Assembly: GCF_004360155.1 (NCBI RefSeq)
Contig: NZ_ML178720.1
Coordinates: 29,078-93,077 of the forward strand
Source: Paraglaciecola marina
GTDB lineage: Bacteria > Pseudomonadota > Gammaproteobacteria > Enterobacterales > Alteromonadaceae
Reading direction: 5' to 3'
DNA length: 64,000 nt
In this document: one piece after another, positions 41,777-51,401 of the stretch
Numbering within the stretch: position 1 is the first letter of the stretch
Layout of the letters: every line of letters starts with the position of its first letter
The notes under the pieces: model-generated
Seen by the model: only the letters and a program-made list of their open reading frames with translations
Told to the model about the DNA's origin: nothing
The model's database searches: none
Translations under genes and position numbers: made by a program

Positions 41777-43396
41777 GTGAGTGGAGCTGAGGTTAGTCTA
41801 GATCATTTGTTCAAGGTATTTACTATGCCTGAAGGCAAAGATTCTAAGCTTGCACAAATTGAACAACATCTTTCAGACAACTTATCAGATTTTTTATCTC
41901 AACACGTTGTGACTAAAGTTAAATCTCTGGAACAAATCGAAAAGCACTTTTCAAAAAGTAGCGTTCCAGAAGAGCCAGAGTTTGTTTCAAAACATGCCGA
42001 AGACTTGCTAGACAAGCTTGTGGCTAATTCTGTTAATACCTATTCGCCTACCTTTATAGGCCATATGACGTCGGCATTACCTTATTTTCATTTACCTTTA
42101 GCTAAGTTGTTAGTGGGTTTAAATCAAAATTTGGTAAAGATTGAGACATCAAAAGCCTTTACCCCACTAGAACGCCAAGTTTTGGGGATGATGCATGAAT
42201 TAGTCTATAAACAGTCAGATGACTTTTACAACACCTATCTGCACAGTGCCAACCATGCTTTAGGAGCGTTTTGCTCTGGTGGTACCCTAGCTAACATTAC
42301 TGCGCTATGGGTTGCCAGAAACAAAGCATTACCCGCAACCACACAGTTCAAAGGAGTGGCGCAAGAAGGTCTAGCCGCTGGTATGATGCATTATGGCTAT
42401 AAAAAAATGGGTATCATTTCTTCTAAGAGAGGCCATTATTCACTTTCTAAAGCTGTTGACATACTTGGATTGGGTAGACAGCAAATGCTTACTATCGACT
42501 CTCCATCACAACGCTTATCTCCCGAAAAAGCATTAGAAGTCGGGCGTCAATACCAACAAGCCGGTAATAAAGTATTAGCCATAGTGGGAATTGCAGGTAC
42601 TACTGAAACGGGGCACATAGACCCACTTGATGAGTTGGCTGATGTAGCTAAAGAGCTAGGTTGTCACTTTCATGTAGATGCAGCTTGGGGCGGAGCAACA
42701 TTATTTTCCAATGAGCACAGCCAGTTATTAAAAGGTATTGCTAGAGCTGACTCTGTAACCTTAGATGCCCACAAACAAATGTACGTGCCTATGGGCGCGG
42801 GTATGGTGTTATTTAAAGATCCTAACGATAGTAATACTGTACGTCACCATGCTCAGTATATTCTAAGAGCTGGCTCAAAAGACTTAGGGGCTACTACGAT
42901 CGAAGGGTCCCGTAACGGCATGGCAATGATGGTTTACGCCTCATTACATATATTCGGCCGCCAAGGTTATGAACTGTTAATCAATCAAAGCATTGAAAAA
43001 ACCAAAACCTTTGCGAGAATGATCCAGTCTCACCCTGACTTTGAACTAGTAACTCCCCCTACTTTGTCATTATTAACTTACCGAGTTAATCCTGAAGAAG
43101 TTCAGCTGAAAACCAAAGCCCAACCACAAATTGGTCATGCTATTAACATGGAGTTAGATAAATTAACTGTGTCTGTGCAGAAACAGCAAAGGGAAGCTGG
43201 AAAATCTTTTGTATCTCGTACTCGGTTACAAACAGAAAAATATCCAGATCAAGCCATTACTGTCTTTAGGGTGGTATTAGCGAACCCTTTAACCACAGAA
43301 ACCGATTTACAAAATATTTTGGACGAACAAATTGCTATAGCAAGCAAAACCAAAATTTGGAAAAAGCTTTGTTTTAAACACAAAAAAGCGAGCTGA
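41777..43396 (+). CDS. panP: PLP-dependent aspartate 1-decarboxylase PanP
   Basis: The 539 residues start at a GTG giving SLDHLFKVFTMPEGKDSKLAQIEQ, which matches the N-terminus of PanP proteins. The group II decarboxylase fold is shown by FCSGGTLANITALW, HVDAAWGGATL and the PLP lysine Lys333 in DAHKQMYVPMG. PanP makes beta-alanine from aspartate for pantothenate synthesis and replaces the pyruvoyl enzyme PanD in marine gammaproteobacteria such as Vibrio. It faces panC-panB, its pathway partners, with a shared bidirectional terminator. Confidence 0.93.
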   Translation: MSGAEVSLDHLFKVFTMPEGKDSKLAQIEQHLSDNLSDFLSQHVVTKVKSLEQIEKHFSKSSVPEEPEFVSKHAEDLLDKLVANSVNTYSPTFIGHMTSALPYFHLPLAKLLVGLNQNLVKIETSKAFTPLERQVLGMMHELVYKQSDDFYNTYLHSANHALGAFCSGGTLANITALWVARNKALPATTQFKGVAQEGLAAGMMHYGYKKMGIISSKRGHYSLSKAVDILGLGRQQMLTIDSPSQRLSPEKALEVGRQYQQAGNKVLAIVGIAGTTETGHIDPLDELADVAKELGCHFHVDAAWGGATLFSNEHSQLLKGIARADSVTLDAHKQMYVPMGAGMVLFKDPNDSNTVRHHAQYILRAGSKDLGATTIEGSRNGMAMMVYASLHIFGRQGYELLINQSIEKTKTFARMIQSHPDFELVTPPTLSLLTYRVNPEEVQLKTKAQPQIGHAINMELDKLTVSVQKQQREAGKSFVSRTRLQTEKYPDQAITVFRVVLANPLTTETDLQNILDEQIAIASKTKIWKKLCFKHKKAS

Positions 43397-43409
43397 TTAG
43401 CTCGCTTTT
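43384..43409. terminator. Bidirectional terminator between panP and panC
   Basis: AAAAGCGAGCT and AGCTCGCTTTT form an 11-bp stem with a GATT loop and end in T-runs on both strands. The panP stop codon starts at the end of the left arm and runs into the loop. Confidence 0.88.
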
Positions 43410-43425
43410 CGAGGTACAGTAACCG

Positions 43426-44274
43426 CTATAAACTAAACTGAATATTGTCGATCAATCTTGTTTTTCCTAAAAACGCCGCTGCCAATAACACTAAGCCTTT
43501 ATCTTCATGACCAGGCTGTAGCAAAGTTTCATCATTACGAATCTCTAAATAATCAGGGCTAAAGCCTAGCTCAGCTAACTGAATTTTATACTCCTCTGTT
43601 AGCCTGTTGAAATCTCGTCGACCGTCTATGATTTCATTCACCATAGACTGCATTTTCACATATAAAGTAGGCGCTAACTTACGCTCTTCCTCTATTAAAT
43701 ACTGGTTTCTAGAACTCATAGCTAAACCATCGTCTTCACGAGCAGTCGGCACACCAAATACTTTTAAATTCATAGATAAATCAGTCACCATGGCCTTTAT
43801 AACCTGTAGTTGCTGAAAATCTTTCTCACCAAAAAATGCTAAATTAGGCTGTACCATATTAAATAACTTACACACTATGGTGGCCACGCCTCTAAAGTGC
43901 CCTGGTCGACTTGCTCCACATATCATGTAAGAAATGCCAGGGACTTCAACAAAGGTTTGTTGCTCTAAGCCCCTAGCGTAAATATCGCTAGCTTGCGGTA
44001 AAAACAAAGCTTCAACGGCTAGCTCTTCCAATAAGCGTTTATCGTTTTCAATGGTTTTTGGATAAGCATCTAAGTCTTCGTCAGGCCCAAATTGCATTGG
44101 GTTAACAAAGATAGAAACCACTACAATATCGGCATGCTTTTTAGCTTCTCTAACTAAGTTCAAGTGACCTTGGTGTAGATTTCCCATGGTAGGAACAAAA
44201 GCGATGACTTTGCCACTATTTTGCCAAGTACGCCTTACTTCACGAAGATCTGAGATCTCACTAATAACTCGCAT
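43426..44274 (-). CDS. panC: Pantothenate synthetase PanC
   Basis: The 282 residues carry the nucleotidyltransferase motif [31 protein letters not shown] and the KMSKS-like AMSSRNQYL. It joins pantoate and beta-alanine with ATP. It follows panB by 23 bp in one operon; the beta-alanine source PanP is encoded convergently next to it. Confidence 0.97.
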   Translation of the reverse strand: MRVISEISDLREVRRTWQNSGKVIAFVPTMGNLHQGHLNLVREAKKHADIVVVSIFVNPMQFGPDEDLDAYPKTIENDKRLLEELAVEALFLPQASDIYARGLEQQTFVEVPGISYMICGASRPGHFRGVATIVCKLFNMVQPNLAFFGEKDFQQLQVIKAMVTDLSMNLKVFGVPTAREDDGLAMSSRNQYLIEEERKLAPTLYVKMQSMVNEIIDGRRDFNRLTEEYKIQLAELGFSPDYLEIRNDETLLQPGHEDKGLVLLAAAFLGKTRLIDNIQFSL

Positions 44275-44297
44275 AAATCTAATTTACCTTACTAGCT

Positions 44298-45092
44298 TTA
44301 ATTAAAGCTATGTTCATCAGAAGGAAAGCTTCCTTCCTGTACTTCTTGAATATAAAGTCTGACTGCTTCACGCATATCGGTACTGTGCTGTAAGTAATTT
44401 TTCGAAAACTTAGGCATATAGTTAGCACTGATCCCAAACATGTCATGCATTACTAAAATCTGACCGTCAGTTTGTGCTCCTGCCCCTATACCGATGACAG
44501 GGATAGATAAACGCTCGGATATTTTAGCGGCTAAGTCTGTTGGAATACATTCCAGTACCAACATCTGAATACCAGCTTGCTCTAACTGAATAGCTTGTTC
44601 AAGAATACGCTCAGCTTGTAAATCGTTACGACCTTGAACTTTAAAACCGCCAAACACATGCACTGATTGTGGTGTTAAACCTAAGTGGCCACACACAGGC
44701 ACACTTCTTTCTTGTAATCCTTTGATGGTCTCTAATAACCATTCGCCACCTTCTAGCTTCACCATACTGGCACCAGCACGCATTAATGTAGCAGCATTTA
44801 AGTAACTTTCTTCAGGTGTGGAATAAGACATAAACGGCATATCAGCGACAACAAAGGCTCTGTCTACTCCAGCTCTTACTGAGCGTGTGTGATAAGCAAT
44901 ATGCTCTATGGTGACACTTAGTGTGTCTTCGTCACCTTTTAATACCATACCTAAGGAATCGCCAATCAGTAAAACGTCTACCCCTTGTTCATCAAACAGT
45001 TTGGCAAAGCTTGCATCGTATGCGGTTAGAGCGGTGATTTTTGTATTGTCTTGCTTCATTTTTAGCAAGCTTGAAGTCGTCACTTTCTTCAT
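44298..45092 (-). CDS. panB: 3-methyl-2-oxobutanoate hydroxymethyltransferase PanB
   Basis: The 264 residues have [40 protein letters not shown] and [22 protein letters not shown], which define PanB. It transfers a hydroxymethyl group from methylene-tetrahydrofolate to 2-oxoisovalerate, the first step to pantoate. First gene of panB-panC; folK ends 98 bp upstream. Confidence 0.97.
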   Translation of the reverse strand: MKKVTTSSLLKMKQDNTKITALTAYDASFAKLFDEQGVDVLLIGDSLGMVLKGDEDTLSVTIEHIAYHTRSVRAGVDRAFVVADMPFMSYSTPEESYLNAATLMRAGASMVKLEGGEWLLETIKGLQERSVPVCGHLGLTPQSVHVFGGFKVQGRNDLQAERILEQAIQLEQAGIQMLVLECIPTDLAAKISERLSIPVIGIGAGAQTDGQILVMHDMFGISANYMPKFSKNYLQHSTDMREAVRLYIQEVQEGSFPSDEHSFN

Positions 45093-45190
45093 TTGAGATA
45101 CCTCAATATTTATTTGATCAACTTAGTTGTAGACCAACGATATTAGCGGTCAACTAGGTATGCGCACTATACGGATTTTTTTCTGAAATT

Positions 45191-45688
45191 CTAGGGATCA
45201 GTATTGAGCAGAATTTGTTGTAACCCATTTTTGGGTGTACGACTAACTAACTCACTCAATATTTTACCATCAGGTAATACGAGATCTGGTGTTATTTCAT
45301 ATAATGGATACAACACAAACTCTCTTTGCTGCATGCCATAGTGGGGAACGGTTAGGGTTTTAGTTGAAATAACTTGTTGCCCATATAGAAGAATGTCTAG
45401 GTCTAAGGTTCTTGGTCCCCAGCGCTCACCTGTTCTTCGTCTACCCTGTTCATTTTCAATAGCTTGAGTATGTTCTAACAACACTTCAGGTAACAATTGA
45501 GTTTCTATTAAGGCGACACTATTAACGTAGTCAGGCTGATCTTGAGGGCCCATTGGCTGACTGCCATAGAAACTGGACACACACACCAAACTAGAATCAG
45601 GTAAAGTACCTAAAGCGGAAATGGCTGATTGCAGTTGTTGTAATGGCTCAGCTAAATTACTACCCAAGCCAATATAAACTTGGGTCAT
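45191..45688 (-). CDS. folK: 6-hydroxymethyl-dihydropterin pyrophosphokinase FolK
   Basis: The 165 residues show the HPPK signature: IGLGSNLAEPLQQL, YGSQPMGPQDQPDYVNSV, and RWGPRTLDLDILLYG. It adds pyrophosphate to the pterin in folate synthesis. Its start overlaps the pcnB stop by 4 bp (ATGA), an arrangement shared with E. coli. Confidence 0.96.
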   Translation of the reverse strand: MTQVYIGLGSNLAEPLQQLQSAISALGTLPDSSLVCVSSFYGSQPMGPQDQPDYVNSVALIETQLLPEVLLEHTQAIENEQGRRRTGERWGPRTLDLDILLYGQQVISTKTLTVPHYGMQQREFVLYPLYEITPDLVLPDGKILSELVSRTPKNGLQQILLNTDP

Positions 45689-47061
45689 GCTTGAGGTTTT
45701 GGCTTACGTCTTTTTCTTGGGCGACGTGTTGGCCCGCCCTCTTTTTCACGTAATACTTGAAGCATATTTTTACGGCCGCCTTCGTCAGCCTCTTGAAAAT
45801 CTGTCCACCAGTCTGCCAACTCAAGCAACTGTCCACCTTCAATTTGACCACGCATTAACAAAAAGTCATAAGCAGCTCTAAATTTAGGGTGTTCAAGCAT
45901 TTGATAGGCTCTACGCCCGTAACGTTTTGGTAAACGATTTTGTAGTTGCCAAATATCGCGTACAGGTATGCTAAACCGCTTAGGGATCATAATTCGTTGA
46001 ATTTGGCGGTGCATCACATCATTTAAAGCTAGGTTAAAGGCATCAAAATGATTTAAGCCCCCCTCAGCCATTAATTGTTGGCAACGCTCTTCTAATGGGT
46101 ACCACATAAAGGCTGCAAATATAAACGCTGGAGTGACACGCTGACCTGTATTAATACGGTTATCAGTATTAGTAAGTACCAACTCAACAAAATTAGATTC
46201 TTTACCTTCTGGGTGTACTAACAAGGGTGCTAATTGCGGGAACAAAGGTTCAAATAAATGAAACTGACTCAATAATTTGTAAGTCTCTAACCCTTGACCT
46301 GACAGCATTAACTTGAGTACTTCCTCAAATAACCGGGCAGGTGGAATATTTGCCATCAGAGGCGCCATAGCTTTTATAGGCTCGGCACTTTCTTTACTAA
46401 TTTTCATATTGAGCTTGGCAGCAAACCTAACCGCGCGCAACATTCTAACGGGATCTTCACGGTAACGAGTTTCTGGGTCACCTATTAAGGCAATTTTTCT
46501 ATCTTTTATCGCTTGCATACCTCCAGCAAAGTCGCTGATTGAATAGTCTGCAATATTGTAATACATAGCATTGATAGTGAAATCTCGTCGCTGTGCGTCT
46601 TCTTCAATGGTGCCAAAAACGTTGTCCCTTAGTAATTGCCCATGGTCACTTTGTTTACTTAATTTAGACTCATCGTCATCGTTATTTTGATGATGCCCTC
46701 TGAAGGTAGCGACTTCTATAATTTCGCGGCCAAATACAATATGAGCTAATCGAAAGCGACGGCCTATTAATCTACAGTTTCTGAATAAGCCTTTAATCTG
46801 CTCCGGCGTGGCATCGGTGGTGACATCAAAATCTTTTGGCTCTTTGCCTAATAAAATATCTCTAACACAACCACCTACTAAATAAGCTTGGTAACCACTA
46901 TTATGCAAGCGATAGAGTACTTTTAACGCGTTATCACTGATCGCATCCCTTGAGACTGGGTGTTCACTTCTAGGAATAATGGTGGCGACAAGGGGGGCTG
47001 GACTTGAACCAGGATTACCGCGAAATGCGCCTTTCATTTTGTCGATTACACGAGAAATAAT
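45685..47061 (-). CDS. pcnB: Poly(A) polymerase I PcnB, probable ATT start
   Basis: The nucleotidyltransferase core is visible: YLVGGCVRDILLGKEPKDFDVTT, GRRFRLAHIVFG and EEDAQRRDFTINAMYY, with an Arg/Lys-rich tail. The first ATG (47037) has no ribosome-binding site. Upstream, an ATT at 47061 lies 9 nt after GGAG and would give MISRVIDK, aligning with E. coli PcnB MFTRVANF, which is itself known to start at AUU. I therefore place the start at 47061 (458 residues); the ATG at 47037 (450) is the fallback. The enzyme adds poly(A) tails that promote RNA decay. It is followed by folK. Confidence 0.93.
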   Translation of the reverse strand: MISRVIDKMKGAFRGNPGSSPAPLVATIIPRSEHPVSRDAISDNALKVLYRLHNSGYQAYLVGGCVRDILLGKEPKDFDVTTDATPEQIKGLFRNCRLIGRRFRLAHIVFGREIIEVATFRGHHQNNDDDESKLSKQSDHGQLLRDNVFGTIEEDAQRRDFTINAMYYNIADYSISDFAGGMQAIKDRKIALIGDPETRYREDPVRMLRAVRFAAKLNMKISKESAEPIKAMAPLMANIPPARLFEEVLKLMLSGQGLETYKLLSQFHLFEPLFPQLAPLLVHPEGKESNFVELVLTNTDNRINTGQRVTPAFIFAAFMWYPLEERCQQLMAEGGLNHFDAFNLALNDVMHRQIQRIMIPKRFSIPVRDIWQLQNRLPKRYGRRAYQMLEHPKFRAAYDFLLMRGQIEGGQLLELADWWTDFQEADEGGRKNMLQVLREKEGGPTRRPRKRRKPKPQA

Positions 47062-47070
47062 AGTGCTTTA

Positions 47071-47074
47071 CTCC
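47071..47074 (-). promoter_or_regulatory. pcnB: Ribosome-binding site for the ATT start of pcnB
   Basis: GGAG lies on the minus strand, 9 nt before ATT 47061. An in-frame TAA at 47068-47070 excludes any start further upstream, and no ATG lies between it and the ATG at 47037. Confidence 0.6.
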
Positions 47075-47118
47075 ATAATTACGGATGGCTGAAAATGTGC
47101 CGAAAAATTCGGCGCTTA

Positions 47119-48015
47119 TCATATACTGTCTAGGCCACCAATTCTATTGTCAATACGTGCCGTTTTGGCTGTTATTTGCCTTAAATCCCAGAGCTCTATA
47201 GCCCAAGCAATAATATTTTGTGGTGTTTCAGTTCGGCAACTCTTGGGGACTGTCATTCCCAAAAACTCTAGGGCATCACACAAGTTGTGATTTGCTTGCT
47301 TTACATCAATAGCCTTGGCATGATTTTGCTTGCTCAATTTCTTACCACTTGGGGTAACAACCACAGGAAAGTGCATAAAAGAAGGAGCTGAAACTTGAAG
47401 TACCTTATACAAAGCTAACTGAAGTACGGTGGCGTCTAGTAGGTCTGCACCTCTTGCCACTTCTGTAATGCCTTGCTGAATATCATCTACGACAACGGCC
47501 AATTGATACGCATATAACCCATCTCTTCTTTTTAAAGAAAACTGAGCCGGTATAGCACTTTTATCGAACTTTTGCGTACCCAATAACCTATCTTGAAATT
47601 CTAATATAGGATCAAGGTGTTTAAATTTAATAGCAGAGTGTTGTGTTAATAAGGGGGATTCTGCACAGCCACACAAGTTACCATTTGGTAGCTCAGACAG
47701 CTCTGCGCGAGTACATTGACAAGCATAGGTATGACCTTGTTCCATCAAGCCGTGTAATGTTTGTTCGTATATAGCACTTCGAGTACTCTGGTAAGTTACG
47801 TCTTCATCCCAAAAAAGATGATGGGCTTCTAGACACCTTAATATGTTTTTAGATGCGCCTTTTATTTCACGTGGAGGGTCGATATCTTCTATTCTTAGCA
47901 ACCAACGCCCTTGCTGTGATTTAGCTTGCAAATAACTCGCTAATGCGGTGACTAAAGAGCCAAAATGTAGCGGCCCGGATGGGGAAGGTGCAAAACGCCC
48001 AACGTATTGAGACAT
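47119..48015 (-). CDS. gluQ: Glutamyl-queuosine tRNA(Asp) synthetase GluQ
   Basis: It is a truncated GluRS-like enzyme: YVGRFAPSPSGPLHFGSL (HIGH-like), RIEDIDPPRE, a zinc-type Cys cluster (ACQCTRAEL...LCGCAES) and KLSKQNHAKA (KMSKS-like). It charges queuosine in the wobble position of tRNA(Asp) with glutamate. The ATG at 48015 fits the family; an upstream ATG at 48060 would add 15 unmatched residues. It follows dksA, separated by a long hairpin, as in enterobacteria. Confidence 0.94.
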   Translation of the reverse strand: MSQYVGRFAPSPSGPLHFGSLVTALASYLQAKSQQGRWLLRIEDIDPPREIKGASKNILRCLEAHHLFWDEDVTYQSTRSAIYEQTLHGLMEQGHTYACQCTRAELSELPNGNLCGCAESPLLTQHSAIKFKHLDPILEFQDRLLGTQKFDKSAIPAQFSLKRRDGLYAYQLAVVVDDIQQGITEVARGADLLDATVLQLALYKVLQVSAPSFMHFPVVVTPSGKKLSKQNHAKAIDVKQANHNLCDALEFLGMTVPKSCRTETPQNIIAWAIELWDLRQITAKTARIDNRIGGLDSI

Positions 48016-48084
48016 ATCTGAGGGAGAGTCGATTAAAATATATTCATTAAATATTCTCATACTCGCTTTGAACGAGTATCAGCC

Positions 48085-48130
48085 TAATCCCAAGTAGTAC
48101 CTATTCGAAAATATATACTACTTAGGATTA
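48085..48130 (-). terminator. Long hairpin between dksA and gluQ
   Basis: On the minus strand, 15-nt arms (48116-48130 and 48085-48099) pair with a single G-U around a 16-nt loop, starting 10 bp after the dksA stop. No U-run follows. In Shigella a terminator between dksA and gluQ limits gluQ expression; this hairpin may do the same job or stabilise the dksA mRNA. Confidence 0.55.
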
Positions 48131-48139
48131 TTATTACTG

Positions 48140-48589
48140 TTAACCTTGCAGTTGTTTCTCTTTTATCTCTGCCATGGTCTTACAATCGATGCACATATCT
48201 GCTGTAGGTCTTGCTTCAAGGCGTTTTACACCTATCTCAATTCCACAAGCATCACAAAAACCAAAGTCATCATCTTCAATTTTTTTCAATGTCTTTTCAA
48301 TCTTCTTAATCAACTTACGCTCTCTATCACGAGTTCGTAATTCCAAGCTAAACTCTTCTTCTTGAGCTGCTCTGTCAACTGGGTCAGGAAAATTAGCTGC
48401 TTCATCTTGCATATGATGCACGGTACGGTCAACTTCTTGACGAAGCTGATCGCGCCATGCTGAAAGTAACAAACGAAAATGCTCTAATTGAGCGTCGTTC
48501 ATGTACTCTTCGCCTTTTTTCTCTTCGTAAGGCGCTAAACCGGCTAAGGCTAATAATCCAAGTGTTTTATTTGTTTTTGCTGTTGGCAT
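48140..48589 (-). CDS. dksA: RNA polymerase-binding transcription factor DksA
   Basis: The 149 residues include the coiled coil with the [11 protein letters not shown] tip (the acidic tip Asp residues are present) and a complete four-Cys zinc finger ([25 protein letters not shown]). It binds the secondary channel of RNA polymerase and, with ppGpp, controls rRNA and amino-acid promoters. It is the zinc-dependent form; no zinc-free DksA2 is in this window. sfsA lies 161 bp upstream in the same direction. Confidence 0.97.
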   Translation of the reverse strand: MPTAKTNKTLGLLALAGLAPYEEKKGEEYMNDAQLEHFRLLLSAWRDQLRQEVDRTVHHMQDEAANFPDPVDRAAQEEEFSLELRTRDRERKLIKKIEKTLKKIEDDDFGFCDACGIEIGVKRLEARPTADMCIDCKTMAEIKEKQLQG

Positions 48590-48750
48590 CTGCCAAATCT
48601 CCTAAACGACGGCACTAGCTGCATGTGCAGGCGGCTATGTATACCAGAAAGCCACTTAACAGGCAATTTTTTGCTCGTTAGTATTAAGTAAAAAAGAAAA
48701 CAATTTTGAGCCAAAGATATTGGGACGATGCTTAATAAATCAACTTATTC

Positions 48751-49455
48751 TTAACTATTAAACTTTAGTGCTTGGTTTATATAGATTTTTTCAGAATTAA
48801 TAGCACTTCCGTAACATATAACCTCGACGCCATTTTCAATGGCTACCATGAGTTCTTTGGCATAAGCAGGATCAATATGTTCTGCAACTTTTATGTTTCT
48901 TATACCTGTATGCTGCACACAAAATAACAAAACGGCTCGCTTACCCTGACTAATAACTTGCTGTAATTCTCGCAAATGTTTTAGCCCTCGTGTTGTTTTT
49001 GCATCTGGAAAGTAGCCTACATTATTATCTAATAGAGTGACGGACTTTACTTCAACATAACAATCTTGTTTATTTGGATCGGATAACAAAAAATCTATTC
49101 GGCTATTTTCAGTGCCGTATTTGACTTCAGCTTTAAGACTTTCGAAGCCCCGCAATTCGCTAATTACTCCATTTTCAATAGCTTCTTGCACCAGTCCGTT
49201 GGCCCTATGGGTATTAATGCCAATCCAATGATGTTGCTCAGTTAAAACCACCTCCCAAGTAAAAGCCAATTTACGCTTTGGATTGGTACTCGGTGATAAC
49301 CATACCTCCCAACCTGGTTCTGCACAACCAGTCATAGAGCCAGTATTTGGACAGTGAGCAATTACTATCTCACCACCTTCTAATTCAACATCAGCTAAGA
49401 AACGTTTATATCGTTTTAGCAATTTCCCTTTAATAAGAGGTAACGGGAATTCCAT
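48751..49455 (-). CDS. sfsA: DNA/RNA nuclease-like SfsA
   Basis: The 234 residues match SfsA: LLKRYKRFLADVELEGGE, the signature AHCPNTGSMTGCAEPG, and the nuclease-like core SRIDFLL..CYVEVKSVTL. SfsA was named for sugar fermentation stimulation in E. coli; the fold has an OB-like N-terminus and a restriction-endonuclease-type core. It precedes dksA as in E. coli. Confidence 0.95.
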   Translation of the reverse strand: MEFPLPLIKGKLLKRYKRFLADVELEGGEIVIAHCPNTGSMTGCAEPGWEVWLSPSTNPKRKLAFTWEVVLTEQHHWIGINTHRANGLVQEAIENGVISELRGFESLKAEVKYGTENSRIDFLLSDPNKQDCYVEVKSVTLLDNNVGYFPDAKTTRGLKHLRELQQVISQGKRAVLLFCVQHTGIRNIKVAEHIDPAYAKELMVAIENGVEVICYGSAINSEKIYINQALKFNS

Positions 49456-49565
49456 AAATAACTACTTTTTAGATGCTCGACTATCAGAGCATGGTATTGT
49501 ATATCTAATCTAGCTCATTCCCAAAGACTCTAAACTAGAGCTCACTTAAACCATTTGGAATTACT

Positions 49566-50849
49566 ATGCCTAACTTATCTGTTTTACTCTCAACTCAAGC
49601 CGCTGCAGACTTCTATGCACCAGGTACTGCTCTTTCAATTACGGCTCAAAGCGCAACCATTCATATCACAGACGCTTTGGGTGACCTACGCACAATCCAA
49701 AGAGCGGCTCGATGCCTTGATAGTGCTGGAGTGTTAAAAGTCGAACTTACAGGTGATTGGGAAATTGAACAACAATGGGCTTTTGCCAAGAGTTTCAGTT
49801 CTATTAAAAAGCAAAATACTATTACTTGGTGTAAAAACACCGACGCTGAAGAACTCGAAAATCGTTACCAAGCTATGATTTTTACACGTAACTTAGTTAA
49901 CGTTACGCCAGAAGACTTATCTCCCTCTGATTTGGCTGACAAATGTAGCCAATGGATTTCGTCTTTAGCTGATGATGCAGTGCAAGTTAAAAGGTGGACC
50001 GGTGAAGAGTTAAAGCAAGAAGGTTGGATGGGTATTTACCATGTTGGACGAGGCAGTACTCGACCACCAGTTTTACTTGAGCTTGATTACAATCCAACCG
50101 GTAGCCCTGATGCACCAGTTACCGCTAGCTTAGTGGGTAAAGGCATTACCTTCGATAGTGGTGGTTACAGCATCAAAAGTAGCGAAGGTATGCTAAGTAT
50201 GAAATGCGATATGGGCGGTGCAGCTACCGTAACAGGTGGACTAGGCCTAGCGATTCTAAGAGGCTTAAATAAGCGCGTAAAATTGTTTTTATGTTGTGCC
50301 GAAAACCTCATAAGTGGGCATGCTTATAAGCTAGGCGACGTTATCACTTATAAAAATGGCACCACGGTAGAGGTTGTAAATACCGATGCTGAAGGGCGAC
50401 TCGTGTTAGCAGACGGACTCATGGCGGCTACAAAGACTAATTCGCCGCTAATCATAGATGCAGCAACCCTAACAGGTGCCGCTCAAGTGGCGGTAGGCAC
50501 AGATTACAATGCCTTCTTTGCCTTAGATAAAGCCTTATGTTCACAGGTATTAGCTTATTCAGAACAAGAATTTGAACCTTCATGGAGTTTGCCATTAGAA
50601 ACATGGCACAAAGATGCTTGCCCATCTCCGTTTGCAGATACTGCCAATAGCCGCTCTCAAAAAGGCGGAGGCTCAGGTGGCGCGTCTAACGCAGCGGGGT
50701 TTTTGTCTAGATTTGTTGGAAACGAAGGTAAAGGGTGGCTACATATAGACCTTGCTGCTGCATATAACGCAAGCAGCAACGCCATATTGCCAGCAGGAGG
50801 AACAGCTCAAGGAATAAGAACCATCGCGCGGGCACTTCTAGAGCAATAA
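49566..50849 (+). CDS. M17 leucyl aminopeptidase family protein
   Basis: The 427 residues have an N-terminal macro-like domain and the M17 catalytic core: GKGITFDSGGYSIK, MKCDMGGAATVTG and the signature NTDAEGRLVLADGL, with metal-binding Lys, Asp and Glu intact. It removes N-terminal residues from peptides in the cytosol with two metal ions. It is shorter than PepA (about 500), closer to PepB size. The gene is divergent from sfsA and alone. Confidence 0.9.
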   Translation: MPNLSVLLSTQAAADFYAPGTALSITAQSATIHITDALGDLRTIQRAARCLDSAGVLKVELTGDWEIEQQWAFAKSFSSIKKQNTITWCKNTDAEELENRYQAMIFTRNLVNVTPEDLSPSDLADKCSQWISSLADDAVQVKRWTGEELKQEGWMGIYHVGRGSTRPPVLLELDYNPTGSPDAPVTASLVGKGITFDSGGYSIKSSEGMLSMKCDMGGAATVTGGLGLAILRGLNKRVKLFLCCAENLISGHAYKLGDVITYKNGTTVEVVNTDAEGRLVLADGLMAATKTNSPLIIDAATLTGAAQVAVGTDYNAFFALDKALCSQVLAYSEQEFEPSWSLPLETWHKDACPSPFADTANSRSQKGGGSGGASNAAGFLSRFVGNEGKGWLHIDLAAAYNASSNAILPAGGTAQGIRTIARALLEQ

Positions 50850-50900
50850 AAATTCTACCCTAGACACTAAATTAGTTAAGAAAGCATGCGGTTTATAAAA

Positions 50901-51083
50901 TTATAAGCCGCCTAAACGTTCAGCTAATACTTTATATTTTTCAACTGCAACTTTCTCAAATAATGGATTACCGTCAGCGTCTTTATCTGCCGAAGGCAAT
51001 AAACTCTCTCTTTCAAGCCTTTCAACTCTTACGTTTTGTACACCTAAAAACTCTGCCACTTGATCTACTGTCATCAAACTCAT
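50901..51083 (-). CDS. Small MerR/excisionase-like DNA-binding protein
   Basis: The 60 residues contain one winged-helix-like motif, MTVDQVAEFLGVQNVRVERLERESLLPSADKDADG, typical of HTH_17/excisionase-type proteins, and a basic C-terminal helix. No integrase or phage gene is near, so it is more likely a conserved small regulator of the host than a phage remnant. A ribosome-binding site (AGGAA) precedes the start. Confidence 0.7.
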   Translation of the reverse strand: MSLMTVDQVAEFLGVQNVRVERLERESLLPSADKDADGNPLFEKVAVEKYKVLAERLGGL

Positions 51084-51401
51084 TGCTTGTTCCTCTTAAA
51101 TTAGTCATTTATTTGATAATACATTCGCGCTGCAAGCTGTAAATATTACAAATGCAAATATTCATCAATCGTGTGTAAACTTATAAATAAAGATAAAATT
51201 AATTTACCCTATTAAATCATTAAGCCATTGAAATTAAAATTTTTTTTAGTATATAAAAATCGAATTTAGTTATATAAATGGATAACTAATATAAACTTAA
51301 GTATTAATAATCCTTAGCAGTAATTGTTTAACAGGCATTGCTCAATACTAGTTTATTAACGACAATAGTCGATTATTAGAAACTTTGAAATGAGGTCCTC
51401 T
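51084..51401. other. 318-bp AT-rich intergenic region
   Basis: This very AT-rich gap holds the promoters of the small DNA-binding protein and yhgN. A short hairpin (CGAC-AATA-GTCG, about 51360-51371) lies before yhgN. I see no gene here. Confidence 0.5.

Noticed and set aside
46979-47030. tRNA-like 3' half (T-arm CTGG-TTCAAGT-CCAG followed by a C-run and a distant CCACCA) on the minus strand
   Set aside because: The segment between T-arm and CCA is about seven bases too long, no matching 5' acceptor or anticodon arm is found, and it codes in frame for the N-terminus of PcnB.
48140-48589. Zinc-independent DksA2 as part of the zinc response
   Set aside because: All four zinc-finger cysteines are present, so this is the ordinary zinc-dependent DksA, far from the zinc island.
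50901-51083. Excisionase of a prophage or integrative element
   Set aside because: No integrase, attachment repeats or phage genes are within the surrounding core genes.
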